Assembly: GCA_027886185.1 (NCBI GenBank)
Contig: WOAB01000506.1
Span: forward strand, 2,480,001 to 2,544,000
Direction: 5' to 3'
DNA length: 64,000 nucleotides
From: Rheum nobile
Lineage: Eukaryota > Streptophyta > Magnoliopsida > Caryophyllales > Polygonaceae
Position numbers and translations under genes: made by a program. Under the pieces are notes generated by a model. The model searched no databases. It was not told the DNA's origin and saw only the letters and a program-made list of their open reading frames with translations. Positions 10,085 through 22,507 of the stretch are shown in pieces; the first letter of the stretch is position 1; each line of letters opens with the position of its first letter.

Positions 10085-13000
10085 CTTTCATTCTCCCTTT
10101 TTCTTAGGAAAAAAATAAAAATCAATTCTTTTATGATACTATGAACATATGAAAAAATTGTCCAAATTCTAGGGAAGTATCATCGAAGTCCTTATTATAT
10201 TGATATAAATAATCATAAGGTCAACTAGACTCCAAATACCTCAATTTTCTTACTCATAAAAGTTATTAATTACTAGATATGTAAAAAAATACTATAAATG
10301 TAAAAACCTGATAAGAAACTTATTAATTCTTTAACAAAGCTAACAAACACATTGAGAGTAGGTACACAATAACATTATAGAATTACCGGATGTTTTATAA
10401 TTATTTTGAATTCATCGAATATAAAAATAACATTAACATGTCAACCTATTAATAAAATTAGAAAATCTAATGTACATTAAATTATGGAAAAATAATTGAA
10501 ATACATTGAATTAGCATATATATGCTACTTAATTGTGCAAACATGTAACTAATAAATACTTTGGTATATATATAATGCCTAATAATTTGCTTAATTATGT
10601 TAATATTCGAATAAAAAAATGATATGATGAATGTATAATTATTGAATTCACACCATGTTAAAACCTCTAAATTTGACAATAAAATGTGAAATGATTTACT
10701 CAAAATGATTTAGAAATACTAAATGTAGAATAAAATGGGTATACAAACTTCATTTTATTATAACATCGAATTACAATTTCAATATTGGAGTATATTATAG
10801 TATTCTATTCTTTATAGTACAAAACATAGTAAAGTTTTACATAAGAGTAATAAAATGATTTTTATTATGAACGTGAATTGTGATCATTTATAGAATCAAA
10901 ATTAACATCATTATGAACGTGAATAATGATATAGTGTCCAATATCAATTGTTAATTAATGTAGCTCCTAAAAATGATTTTTACTTTCATTATAAGGACTC
11001 AAGGAACTCTATAACACCAAAAATGAAAATAAAAACAGATTATAATTTTTACTATTGTCAAAATATACAAGAGATAATTGCTAATAATTATTTTTGTCTT
11101 TCGAAAAAAAATCTCCATACTTCCATCTCAACATCCTTGAAGCTATAAAATTTTGTATTACTTTTAAAGGAAAAAAGAATGTTAGATATAAATCTCTATT
11201 TTAGTTTTTCAATATTAAATTCATATCTATATAAAATAAACATCCTTTAATATAAAACTTGAAAATTCAACGTTCTTTCCCTTATCTATTTTGGATATTT
11301 TTAATTTCAAAGATTATTTATATGCTATATTAACATTTAATAATTCTTAAATTAATCTTAAAAATATGAAATGAACAATTATAAATTATATCAATATAAA
11401 AAAGTTGATCCTGTGCATAGCACGGACATGAATATCTAGTAATACATAAAAAGTTAGCAATTGTGCAATAAATGCATTCATTGATTATGAAGCAAAATTT
11501 CTTTTTCAATAATAAGAATTATATAAGCAATACATAAATTAATATCAAGCAAATTTTAAAAACCTCATAACTTAAATATGATGAGACTAAACAAATATAA
11601 ATTCAATAAATTATAATTTTTTATATTTAAATATAATATATTTTGTAAAATGATCTAAAGATAAATAAATAGAAAAGGTAAAAAATTAAACTCTAGAATT
11701 TTTCAAAATAAAGTTTGGTTTTTTTTTAAATAAGTGCTTAAAATTATAATTAGAATTCATGAATAACATACATATATAAAAAATAAATAAATAAGTAATT
11801 TTAACCTATAATAAGGTGTTATAATTTTCTATTTTATTGTATATATATACATTAATCTTTTTTTTTGACATGTCATATATCATAATCACACATATTTATT
11901 ATTTTTTGACATTATCTCAAAAAATGTTAAAACCCCTTCACAATCAACTATTTCACAAAAGTTTGAACACTATTTCACAAAATTTTAAATATATATTACA
12001 TACCTGTCAATTGAGAATATATAAAAATAATTCCTAATAATATAATAAAGATACATATAATAGTTTTTTAAAATAGCGCTTAAATAATACTTGAAATTAA
12101 ACAAAATGTAGAATTTTGTGCTAACTTATAAATAGTATGTAATTGGATATAAAAGGAAGAAAATCACTTTGATCTCTTGTTTCGGAGAAATAAGTGGTTC
12201 ACGACGAATGCGATGAAATAAGTTTTTCGATGTGATAATATATTGACTATACATAATTTTATAAAATTACATTAATATATCAAAAAGACCAACCAATCTA
12301 ATCATAAAAAAATGAATAAAATATCTTAAAAGCATGGTAAAAGTCTACTAATTAAATGCAAACAACTCCTTAGAAAACACTTAAAATAACACCTAAATAG
12401 AGAATGTTTAATCTACTTCTATGTAATAAATTAATATGAGATAGAATTATACAATTGTTGTTATAAAGTTGACAAAGTGATTTTGCTCCATCTCATTTTA
12501 CATTAATAACATCATAATTAGTAAAATATAATGGAATACCACATATATATATATATTGTTTCGCTATTTACAACCGATTGTAAATTCCCATAGTTTTGAA
12601 TGCACAAATTTTATAAAGTATACTAATATTAAAATATTAACTAATTTATTTATAAAAGACCTGAATTAAACAGGTCACGGATCCGTGTGTAACAAAAGTG
12701 CACATGTAGCTAGTGACTATTATAAAAAAGAATATATTTTTTTGCTTTGTTAATGCACAATAGAGAACACTGTATTTGGCAAGTTGATTCATTTTATTAA
12801 TGCACAATGAATATTATAAAAAGGAATCATAGGGATGCAGTCGGAGAAAGGAAGTAATGCTTTAAATTAACGATGATATATAAGATAATTTTTCTTTGAT
12901 TTTTTATTTCCATTTTTTGCTTTGAATTAAAACTACATTAGGCCAAATAATTGAGGGATAGACAAATATGGGAAGTACGAATCTGTTTTTGACAAAATGT

Positions 13001-13439
13001 GTGCCATATATATCAAATAAATATATACAAATATTTATGAGCCCAAATAGCAATCATGTTATTTCTCTGCCTTTGGGTGTTATGAATTTGATTCCCAAAA
13101 GAAATTATGTAGGTTGTAAACATTTTTTCAGAGAAATTGGTTATGTCAACTGTACCTGAAAATTTAGTTCGATCATAACCTAAAGAATACTTCATTTTAT
13201 TTAAATTTCCAAGTTTAATAAAAAAAGTTATGGTCCTTAATTTTTTTTTGTTCAAAGTTAGGTCCTATAACTATCAAAATCTTGTGCACAATGATCCTTT
13301 CTTGACAAAAAGTGTAAGTAATTTTCTATTTGCTCCTCTTTCACCTTGGTCCCTTATTCTTGTGCACAATGATCCTTTCTATTTGCTCCTCATATTAATT
13401 TGTTTATTACAATAACATTTTTCGATGTGTCATGTCCTG
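10085..13439. other. AT-rich stretch without recognisable genes
   Basis: The region is strongly AT-rich with short AT microsatellites (for example near 12542) and only small, unconvincing reading frames. A perfect palindrome CACGGATCCGTG lies near 12677-12688. A 22-bp direct repeat starting CTTGTGCACAATGATCC occurs near 13282 and 13359. Apart from the Helitron end at 11439, I see nothing that can be assigned. Confidence 0.6.
11409..11439 (+). mobile_element. Helitron-like 3' terminus
   Basis: A short hairpin (stem GTGC/GCAC within 411-425, loop ATA) is followed 10 bases later by CTAG (11436-11439) and then a T. Plant Helitrons end in exactly this way: a GC hairpin shortly before CTRR, inserted before T. 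The 5' end (TC) was not found with confidence, so the length is unknown. Confidence 0.5.
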
Positions 13440-13970
13440 AAATCGTACAATAATATCTTCGGTCTCAAACCCTAAACCCTAAACCACACAAAATCAATAC
13501 AAACCTCTAGAGACAGACAATTTCAACGAGCAAACAAGGAAAGCTGGAATGGCTTATTTAACAATACTGTCAATACCGCACTTATTTAACAAAAGCTTCA
13601 AAAAATTCACAAAATTCAGAATTTAAAATACAAAATACAAGGTACTAAGCTTCAAGAAATTCACCGAATCACCTTGACAGAGATGGTACCGGCGGGCGGA
13701 GGGCGGCGAGGGCGGAGGGTGTCGAGATCTTCGACCACGTCCGGCGTCTCCCAAAGGCCACAGCGCGATTGTCACTGGTGACTGTGAGTGGTACATCCCC
13801 GACCACAAATCGATGGGCTTTCGGACCCCATTCTCTCCCGAAACTGAGTAGTCGATCAGCCCGCAGTCTGCACCAGAGGTCAGAGGAGATGAAAATTGAG
13901 AGGAGAAAGAGGTGGAACTGTGGAAGAAGACCGAGAAAACTAAGAAAAGAAATTAGGGCCGGCTGAAAAC
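13440..13970 (-). pseudogene. GC-rich relic resembling the 5' end of a gene
   Basis: On the minus strand a pyrimidine-rich leader-like stretch (about 13960-13860) precedes a GC-rich open stretch ending near 13673 at a donor-like CAAG/GTGATT. Such a pattern is common for a first exon. The encoded peptide is Arg/Pro/Ser-rich and matches no family I recognise. There is no following exon, so it may be a captured or decayed gene fragment, or only a GC-rich repeat. Two short CCCTAAA-type motifs lie at about 13467-13482. Confidence 0.25.
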
Positions 13971-14378
13971 TTTGGGTGGGAAAAAAAACCTATATAATTT
14001 TTTTTTTTTTTAAATTCCAGTGGGCGTTGTAGCCCCCATTGGGCCCCACGTGCGTCAATCATTATAATTTTAAGCCATCTTTTTTAATCTTTTGCCCAGA
14101 ATAATTACAGTTTTCACTATAATTTTTTTATTTTCTATTATTACGAATTGATATTTAAGCATCTCAAAGTGGTTTATGAACCTCTAGAATAGCTAGGGAT
14201 GACAACGGGGCGGGGATTCCCCATTCCCCGTGGGAAATCCCCGCTACGGGGACAGGGCGTTTAAACGGGGATGGGGGCGTGGGGAAAATTTAAACCCCGA
14301 GCGGAGACAGGGAGCGAGGCGGGGATAGAGGTCTCTACCCCGTTCCCCGCCCCTTCCTTGTCCCCGGCAGGGAAACCG

Positions 14379-14607
14379 TGATGATCTTAATCACTTCAAT
14401 CAAATTGGATAGATGGCGGGAAAGCCATGGATAGAGAAATAGGGATATAGAAGTAGAGATAGAGGAAGTAGCGAAGGAGAAGAGAGAGAGAGAGAGAAGA
14501 AGATTGATTATATCTCTAGATGCACAAATCAATACGGTTAAGGCCTTATATAAGCCGTTAGCAGGTTGTTAGTCTAACAACCACTTCCACCCCTAACAAC
14601 CCTTACA
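14379..14607 (-). repeat. 3' LTR of the chromovirus
   Basis: This short LTR pairs with 18771-19000. Both contain a GAGAGA-rich tract and TTATATAAGCCGTTAGCAGG. The copies differ at several sites and in the length of the GA run, so the insertion is older than the 429-7471 Copia. Confidence 0.9.
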
Positions 14608-14642
14608 ATACCTCCCCCCAATGAAAAAACCTTGTCCTCAAG

Positions 14643-17600
14643 GTTAAGGAGAGAAATTAGGGAATTGTTGAAGAAGGTGGGAAGCAAGCTCCCAGGTGGC
14701 CTCTTCTGGCGACAAATTGGCCCATTGAATCAATCATTCAACGAGAGGATCACCATTGGACAAATACTTGACGCGAGAGTCCAAAACAGCCTGTGGAGCA
14801 ACCACTATATCGCCAAAAGGTGCAGTGAGAGGAAGCGAAGTAGAAACCACAGAATGAGGACCAATATGAGCTTTCAGTTGGGATACATGAAACACTAGAT
14901 GTATCCTAGAAGAGGCTGGAAAAGCAAGCTTGTAAGCAACTGAACCAATTCTCTCCAACACAGGAAAGGGACCATAAAATTTCGAACTGAGCTTTAAATT
15001 CCTCCTAATGGCCACAGAAGATTGTCGGTATGGTTGCAGCTTTAAGTAGACCATGTCACCAACAGCAAAACATCTCTCAGTGCGATGCTTGTCAGCAAAT
15101 TGCTTCATGCGAGACTTAGCAACCTGTAAATTGTCTTTGAGTAGTTGTAACATACTCTCCCGTTCTTTTAACCAATCTTCCACTAACCCAATGCTCACTG
15201 ATGAGCACTGAATTCCCAATTGAGGAGGAGAATAGCCATATAAGGCTTTGAAGGGTGTAGTGCCTAAGGAAGAATGATGATTTGTGTTATACCACCACTC
15301 AACCAAAGGCAACCATTTAACCCACATGGATGGCTTAGCAGAGGTCATACAACGAAGGTAAGTCTCAAGGCATTGGTTCACTCTCTCAGTTTGGCCATCG
15401 GACTGAGGGTGATAAGCAGAGGACATATTCAAAGAGGTGCCAAGAGATCGAAATAATTCCTGCCAAAAATGGCTCAAAAAAACCTTGTCACGATCCGAGA
15501 CTATGTGTGTTGGCATGCCATGTAATCTGTAAACCTGAGTCATGAAGAGGTCAGCTACCTTTGCAGCCGTAAAGGGATGAGATAAAGCCAAGAAATGAGC
15601 ATACTTGGTGAAATGATCCACCACTACTAAAATAGTATCTCTTCCTTGAGATTTAGGTAACCCTTCAATAAAATCCATGCCAATTTGACTCCAGGCTTAG
15701 CTAGGCACAGGCAAAGGATGAAGTAACCCAGGTGAAGGTACCAACTCATGCTTGTTTTGCTGACAAACCACACAAGCCTTCACAAAGGTTTCAACACTAT
15801 ATATCATTTGAGGCCAAAAAAACAGACTCTTCAGTCGATGATAAGTTCCCAAAATACCAGAATGGACACCACAAGGCTCAGAATGCAAAGCAATAATCAA
15901 ACTATCCTTCAAAGTAGGCACATTGTCAATATATAATCTCCCTTTAAAACGCAGAATACCATTCTGAACTGAATATTGTGAAGAAGGATCCAAGAGACAA
16001 TAATTGAGCAATTCATGTGCAATTGAATCCTGCTCATAGCTGGCCAAGACCTGTTTCATCCAAGCTGGCTAGACAGAGAGAATACTAGCACAAACAGCAG
16101 AAGAATCCTCAAACCTTCTGGAAAGGGCATCAACAACCTTGTTATCCTTCCCTTTCTTATAAGCAATGGAATAAAAAAGACCAAGAAGTTTCCTTACAGC
16201 TTTCTTTTGAAGATTAGTAGTGATATGTTGCTCAAGTAAATATTTCAAAGCTTATTGGTCAGTTCGAATGAAGAAATGAGCATGCTCCAAATAATGCCGC
16301 CATTTATCAATGGCCATAAGAATAGCAAGCAATTATTTCTCATATGTGGACAACAACAGATTTTGACCATGTAATGCTTTGCTCAAATAAGCCAAGGGCT
16401 TGCCTTGCTGCATCAAAACTGCACCAATCCCAGTGTCACAAGCATCTGTTTCCAACTCAAAAGGCACTTGAAAGTCAGATAAGGCTAATATTAGGGCAGA
16501 GGTCAGCAGTTGTTTAAGATGTTCAAAGGTTGTAGTAGCTGTAGAAGACCAGGTAAATGACTCGGACTTAAGCAACTTTGTCAAAGGCCTACTAATATCA
16601 CCATAATTCCTTATAAACCGTCTGTAATAACCAGTTAGGCCAAGAAAACCTCTGAGTGATTTGGTATTGACAGGAACAGGCCAATTGAGCATAGCCTCAA
16701 TTTTAGAAGAATCAGTTGTCACCACATTGCCTGATATAACATGGCCTAAATATTCAATCTGAGACTGAGCAAAGGCACATTTAGAAAGTTTAGCAAAAAG
16801 CTTATGAGCTCTCAAAGTTTCCAAGACAACTGTCAAATGGTCTACATGCTGCTTAATATCCTTGCTGTAGACTAGGATGTCATCAAAGAACACCAAAACA
16901 AATTTCCTCAGAAATTTGGCAAAGACTTCATTCATTAGGGACTGAAAAGTGGTTAGAGCATTAGTTAAGCCAAATGGCATAACTTTGAACTCATAATGTC
17001 CTTGATGAGTCCTAAAGGCTGTCTTAGGAACATCTTCAGGTGCCATCCTTTCTTGGTGATAGCCATCCCTCAAGTCAAGCTTAGAAAACACAATAAAACC
17101 CTGAAGCTCATCTAGCAAATCTTCAATGTGAGGTATAGGAAATTTGTCTTTGACAGTAGCATTATTCAGCTTCCTGTAATCAATGCAGAACCTCCAAGTC
17201 CCATCTTTCTTCTTGACTAATAAGACAGGAGAAGCAAAAGGGTTGTGACTAGGTTGAATGATAGAATGCTTAAGCTAGCATTTCCTCAACCTGTTTCTCA
17301 ATTTCATTCTTCTGAATGAAAGGATACCTATAAGGCTTGCAATAAATAGGTGTGACACCAGCTTTCAATTGAATTATGTGTTCATGATCCCTTGTCGGTG
17401 GCAAGTCAGGTTGCTCAGCAAAAACATCTTGAAACTGCAACAATACACGAGAGATAGCAGGTGGAGGTTCAGAAGTCGATCCTGATAACTGAAAACACTG
17501 CCCCAAATGTGTAATGACCACAGGCATTCCTTTCTTAAGCAACTTGTTCAAACTGGTACCCTTCATCATCTTCAAAGATGCTAGCTCCTTAACACCTTGC

Positions 17601-18645
17601 AATTCAATCCTGTGACCATCTCTAATGAAAGATAGTTTGAGTTGATTGAAATCAAAAGTAAGAGGGCTAAAATCACGCAACCAATCAACTCCAAGCACCA
17701 TATCACAACCACCTAACTTCAAAATTCTAATGTTGAAACTGAACCTATGGCCCTGCATCATCCACTCAAATCCTGAACACACCTTGTGACTGAACATCAT
17801 GTTCCCATTAGCCACTACAACAGCCATCACTCCTGACTCTTGGAGAGGAAAAGCAGTTTCCTCCGCAATCCTAGGATCCAAAAAACTATGAGTACTACCA
17901 CTACTAGAATAGTGATTGGTCTGTCCTTAACTGTCCCTTTGATTTTGATAGTGTTAAGAGGACTGCTTCCTGTCAAGACATGCACATACACTTCAGGTTG
18001 CTCCTCCACCTGATCACTTTCTTCCACAATTGAATCACCAAACAAGTCACTGCATTCAGCTTGAGGCAAATCAGTCATTTCAGTAGTGATCAAACTATGC
18101 AAGGATTGATTCTTGCACTTGTGTCCCGCAAAATATTTGTCACCACAACGATAACAAAGGCCAGGAGTTCTTTTAGTCTCAGAAAACTGAGTAGAAGTGC
18201 CCTGAGAAGAAGGCTTAGTAGACACACTAGGAGATGTGACACTGGCTGAAGGATTAGGAGTGAAAGAAGGTCGGTTGGAATTGAAAGGAGGTCGATAAGA
18301 ACTATTAGAATGTGCATAAGGTTTCCAAGAAGATGAAATAGGTGGCTTACTTAGTTTCAAGATTGCAGTGACAGCTCCTTGATGCAATCTTACTTTTTTA
18401 AATGCAATCTTGCTTTTTTCAAATTGCATCAGTCGATCTCCTGATGCAATTTGTTCGTGTTCCCTGTCTCTTGACAAATTCCGCATCATGTCCGTCAAAC
18501 TCTCAAATCGCTGCTCAACATTAAGCTGGAAATTCTTCATGTTTTGATCGACATTCTCGATTCTTGCTTGTAAGTCTTTTGTCAAAATCTGTTGTCCTTC
18601 AAACTCCTTACGAATTTCGCCAAAATTCCCATTTGAAGACTCCAT
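14643..18645 (-). pseudogene. Chromovirus gag-pol relic lacking most of gag
   Basis: Recognisable parts on the minus strand: an N-terminal coiled-coil-like gag piece (18645-18400), zinc knuckle CYRCGDKYFAGHKC (about 18160-18115), a protease-like region with GCDMVLGVDWL (about 17700), and RT with FFDDIL (about 16890-16870). After RT come RNase H, the integrase HHCC finger (15940-15760), integrase core with DRD and the HPQSDGQTERVN block (15540-15370), and the chromodomain (about 14740-14645). The capsid part between the coiled coil and the knuckle is missing. The junction near 18370-18440 carries repeated GATGCAAT/AATGCAATCTTGC tracts, which suggests a deletion between short repeats. Frameshifts near protease and several stops, one inside the chromodomain (about 14731), make it dead. 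Confidence 0.88.
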
Positions 18646-18770
18646 CCACTGATTGAGAGTTTACGCGTGCTGCTGCTGCAACTGTTCAAGCTTCCTGAGA
18701 TTCTCCTCGAACAGCTTCATCCGAGTTCCTTCCGCCATGACCGAGGACTGAACAGCTCTGATACCACTTG

Positions 18771-19000
18771 TGATGATCTTGATCACTTCAATCAAATTGG
18801 ATAGATGGCGGGAAAGCCATGGATAGAGAAATAGGGATAGAGAAGTAGAGATAGAGGAAGTAGAGAAGGAGAAGAGAGAGAGAAGAAGAAGATTGTTTAT
18901 ATCTCTGGATGCACAAACCAATACAGCTATATAAGGCCTTATATAAGCCGTTAGCAGGTTGTTAGTCTAACAACCACTTCCACCCCTAACAACCCTTATA
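18771..19000 (-). repeat. 5' LTR of the chromovirus
   Basis: The LTR starts TGATGATCTTGATC and ends CAACCCTTATA on the plus strand. The primer binding site lies a few bases to its left, at 18755-18766. Confidence 0.9.
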
Positions 19001-19340
19001 GAAACCTGGGATCCAATACATTATTTTTGTGATTTTCTTAACCTTAAATCTTAAATTTTATATTGTTTAGTCCCTAAACCTTATACCCTTTAGACGTTAA
19101 ATCATAAATCTCAAATCATTTATACCCTAAATCTTAATAATATATAAATTAAAACAAAATTTAAAAAATTTATGTGTAGTAAAACGAGGACGGGGATCCC
19201 CGACGGAGAGCGGGGCCCCGGCGGGGACGGGGATGGGGGAAGTTTTTGATCCCCGTTCGGGGACGGGGGCGGGGACTGGGGCAAAAAATGGGGACGGGGA
19301 GAGTACTCCCCGCCCCGAACCCGCCATGTTGTCATCCCTA

Positions 19341-20130
19341 AGAATAGCGATTATGAACCTTTAGAATATCGTCTATATATGAACCTCTAGAATAGGATTT
19401 ATGAATCTCTAGAATAGGGTTTATGAACCTCTAGAGTAGGATTTATGAACTTCTATAATAGAGTTTATGAACCTCTTGAATAAGGTTTATGAACCTCTAG
19501 AATAAGGTTTATGAACCTATGAATAGAGTTTATAAACTTATGAATATGGTTTATGAACCTATTGAATATGGTTTATGAACCTTTAGAATAGCGCTTATGA
19601 ACCTCTAGAATAGGGTTTACGGATCTCTAGAATAGGGTTTATGAACCTCTAGAATGGAGTTTATGAACCTCTAGAGTATGATTTAATTATGAACTTCTAT
19701 AATAGGTTTATGAACTTCTAGAATAGGGCTTATGAACCTTTTGAATAGGGTTTATGAACATCTAGAATAAGGTTTATGAACTTATGAATATGGTTTATGA
19801 ACCTCTAGAATAAAGTTTATGAACCTCTAGATTAATGCTTATGAACCTCTAGTATTAATTTTATTTGTTTGTGAACCTCATGTATAAAGTTTGTGAACCT
19901 CAGTTCAATCACACATTTGTGAAACTAGGTAGATTCGTGAATTTAAAAAAAATTATGAACATCTCGCATAATATGTATGAACTTATGTACATTAGTGCAT
20001 TTTAATAACGTATTATCAACCTACATATAAGTTTGTTAACCACTAGCATAAGGTTTGTGAAGCTTAGTATAAAGTTAGTGTGTGAATCTTTAGTACAAAG
20101 TTTATGAACCTATAATACGAAATGTATGAA
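19341..20130 (+). repeat. Minisatellite, core TATGAACCTCTAGAATAG, about 22-bp unit
   Basis: Some 25 or more imperfect units of 18-22 bp run head to tail to about 19880. They are followed by a more diverged tail to about 20130 in which TTTGTGAACCT and TATGAACCT recur at wider spacing. Unit-length variants ending in TATGAATA occur. The first unit of this array is separated from the rest by the hAT-like insertion and lies at 14171-14193. Confidence 0.9.
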
Positions 20131-20240
20131 CCTAGATATTTTTAATGCATTGCGTTCAGAAACATAAAAATTACCACTGAAAATTACAAAAATACCACCA
20201 TTTTACCAGTCCGCACATCCGTACAGTAAATGAGCTCCGC

Positions 20241-22507
20241 ATGTGAGCGGCTCTCTCAAAACTAGAGTTGGTATTACCTCCACCGACTAAATTCTTGAGA
20301 ATATACATACATATCGAAAAGATAGCGAAGGTGAAATTACTGAAATACACAGTACAATTACACTGTAAGTTGTAACCAAGTGGTCCAAGTTTAATGTTGA
20401 TTGAATATTTGTGAATGCCCTTTATATAAGAGAATAAAAATTATTAGGATTAGTTAATGAATATGGAATCAAATGGCCGGTTGGAATATATGTATACAAC
20501 TATGAAAATACCATTCGCCGTCAAATGATTAAGATTCTAACATATAATCTTCATCAATCTAACAGCTAAAGAGACATCGATCTTCCATTAAAAAGAAAAG
20601 ATAGTATTCAGCTTTTTCATGAGAATTTGATTGAAAAGTTGTAGGATTAGTTTTATAATCAATTTCCACATTCCCTCCCTGCCGTTTCGATCATTAGAAC
20701 TCATGAGGCGTTTTGGGTATATTTGGTCGCTACGTACAAATTGTGAAATGATGTGGACTGTTGGATGAAGGTCATTAACTCTTCAAGTTTAAAACAGTGA
20801 GAGAGGTGTGTGTAGTATAACTGTAAATAAATAAGAATGGGGCGCCTCTTTCAGTAAAATAATTGAACATTTTAGGTTGATTCTTCTGCAACAAACAAGT
20901 TGTATGAAACGCGATTCCTCTCGTTCCCAAACCAAACCCTAGACAAAATCTCCTCCCAAATCGTTCAAATCAGTGTACGTAGATTCTCTCAATCGAACCT
21001 TTCAAAAGATCTTATTCCGCACTTGCTCGCATCAAAATTGATTGGTTGTTCGCTTGAATCTCGCTCGCTCGCTTCAATCCGACGACATTTATATGTATAC
21101 AACTATGAAAATACCATTCACTCGCTTCAATCTCTATCCTATCTACTTACCAGCCCACCAACTTTATCACATTATCAGAGCTGGTCTGATTCAGAGTTCC
21201 TTTCCTACTGATTTATTTGGATTGGGCTAGATAAACGTTGTTTGTCCATTATCCATATGTTTTTGTTCAAGTGTCAACTGAGTCAGACTCCTTATATTTA
21301 AGGAAACATGTTAATATATTTTATATAATGAAAATTGAGACTTTATAAAGTTCGAATTGTCCTAAGAGCATGTATGGAGAGTGTTGGATATATAGATAAA
21401 GAAAATCAATGATATAAACTCTATCTCCAACTCAATCATGGAAAAGTGATTTTAGCATTAAATTTTTTAAAGTCTAAAACAAATTCTAATTAATTTTATA
21501 GTTTTGAAAGCTAACTCCACAAACAAGAACCCAATCAAAAAAATTTGTTATAAACTCAAAATAGTATACAAACCAAAATTTGATTAATCCATATATATTA
21601 TCTAAAGTCAAAACTACCTTATCTCAAACAAGTAGGTAAATTCAAAAAACAAATACCATAAAAGAACTAACAAAATGCATGTCCCAATAGAAAATAATTG
21701 CATATATCCTAGCTAGCTAGTACAACTGCATAAACCATAAACTGTGTAGAAAAAGAAAGTTAAAGAAGCACCAGAGAGTGTCAAACCCATAACACAAAGT
21801 TGTAGAGGAGAATGATATCCAAGGATAATGAACACGAGAATAAAGGAGGCCCAAACAAGTTGCTTACCTACCTATGTATATTTCTCAATCAAAACTCAAA
21901 AAGTATTTAAAAAGTGGGATCGATCTAAGAGATATCATTTCATCATGCTTATTATGAAAAAAGAACAAGAGATGGCCCAACTTGTAGGATCGGAGTAATA
22001 AAGATGCCTCTACGTACGTTCATCCTCATGGAGTATTTTGTTGCTTGTTTTTGTTTCATCTACAACGAAATGAAACTATGATTTTTTTTTTTTGCAATCC
22101 AGCTACTTCTTTTTCTATTATTTGAAATCAATCTCATATATATTCGGCCGGAATTAATTTGAAAAATTAGAGGGCATCAAGTTTAAGTTTAAGTACGTTA
22201 GATACATGCTCAACTTGACCTTTATTTCAGTTGATAAGCCAAACTCATACCCTACCTCACTAATCATCAAATCTATTCTATTTTACCTATATCAAATCAT
22301 ATTGCCTAAACTCTTTTCTTAGTGTATAGACCACTATAGGTACAATCCTCCATCACCCTCAATTTGACAAATTGACTAAGCTAGGAACTTTGATGGTGAG
22401 AGAAAAGGAGAAGATAGAAGTATATAGTTTTGTGCACTTTTTGGGTTCAACTAGGAAAATCCCACTTTAGGATTCCTTTATGCACTATTAATGTATTTAA
22501 TTAATGC
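20241..22507. other. Non-coding stretch with one 30-bp direct repeat
   Basis: There is no recognisable gene. A 30-bp identical direct repeat (contains GTATACAACTATGAAAATAC) lies at 20487-20516 and 21090-21119. The frame of about 100 codons at 20900-21211 has no family resemblance that I can see and overlaps one repeat copy. The rest is AT-rich. Confidence 0.5.

Larger units (their letters stand above)
14378..19000 (-). mobile_element. Chromovirus (Reina-like Ty3/Gypsy) retrotransposon
   Basis: The two LTRs are about 230 bp (14378-14607 and 18770-19000). On the minus strand a primer binding site TGGTATCAGAGC (18755-18766) follows the 5' LTR, and the polypurine tract CATTGGGGGGAGGTAT (14608-14623) precedes the 3' LTR. 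Gene order is gag, protease, RT, RNase H, integrase and a C-terminal chromodomain. Short LTRs, initiator-Met primer and chromodomain fit the Reina clade. GAAACC occurs at 14372-14377 and 19001-19006, beside both ends, and is the likely target duplication. The element is nested in the hAT-like MITE. Confidence 0.88.
14194..19340. mobile_element. hAT-like MITE with 8-bp target duplication, itself invaded by a chromovirus
   Basis: The terminal inverted repeat TAGGGATGACAAC (14194-14206) is mirrored at 19328-19340. The flanking 8 bases are AGAATAGC on both sides (14186-14193 and 19341-19348). An 8-bp duplication is the hallmark of hAT transposons. Removing the nested Gypsy element (14378-19000) leaves about 525 bp with no transposase, so it is a non-autonomous MITE. 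Both ends are packed with GGGG/CCCC runs. One caution is that the target is a minisatellite in which AGAATAG recurs, so the duplication alone would be weak. The perfect inverted ends make the call. Confidence 0.8.
14056..20240 (+). repeat. Minisatellite-bearing repeat family, copy A
   Basis: The left shoulder (about 14056-14193) and right tail (about 19341-20240) match the left and right parts of 23770-34320. Shared landmarks are TAATTTTAAGC, TTTTCACTATAATTTTT, GATATTTAAGCATCTC, the minisatellite, a tail with CAATCACACATTTGTGAAAC, and a last block with ACCAGTCCGCAC. Copy A is interrupted by the hAT-like element at 14194-19340. Without it the repeat is about 1 kb. Ends and class are not defined. 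Confidence 0.65.

Noticed and set aside
20900..21211. 103-codon frame as a possible gene
   Set aside because: No domain or neighbouring exon signals, and it includes one copy of a 30-bp non-coding direct repeat.
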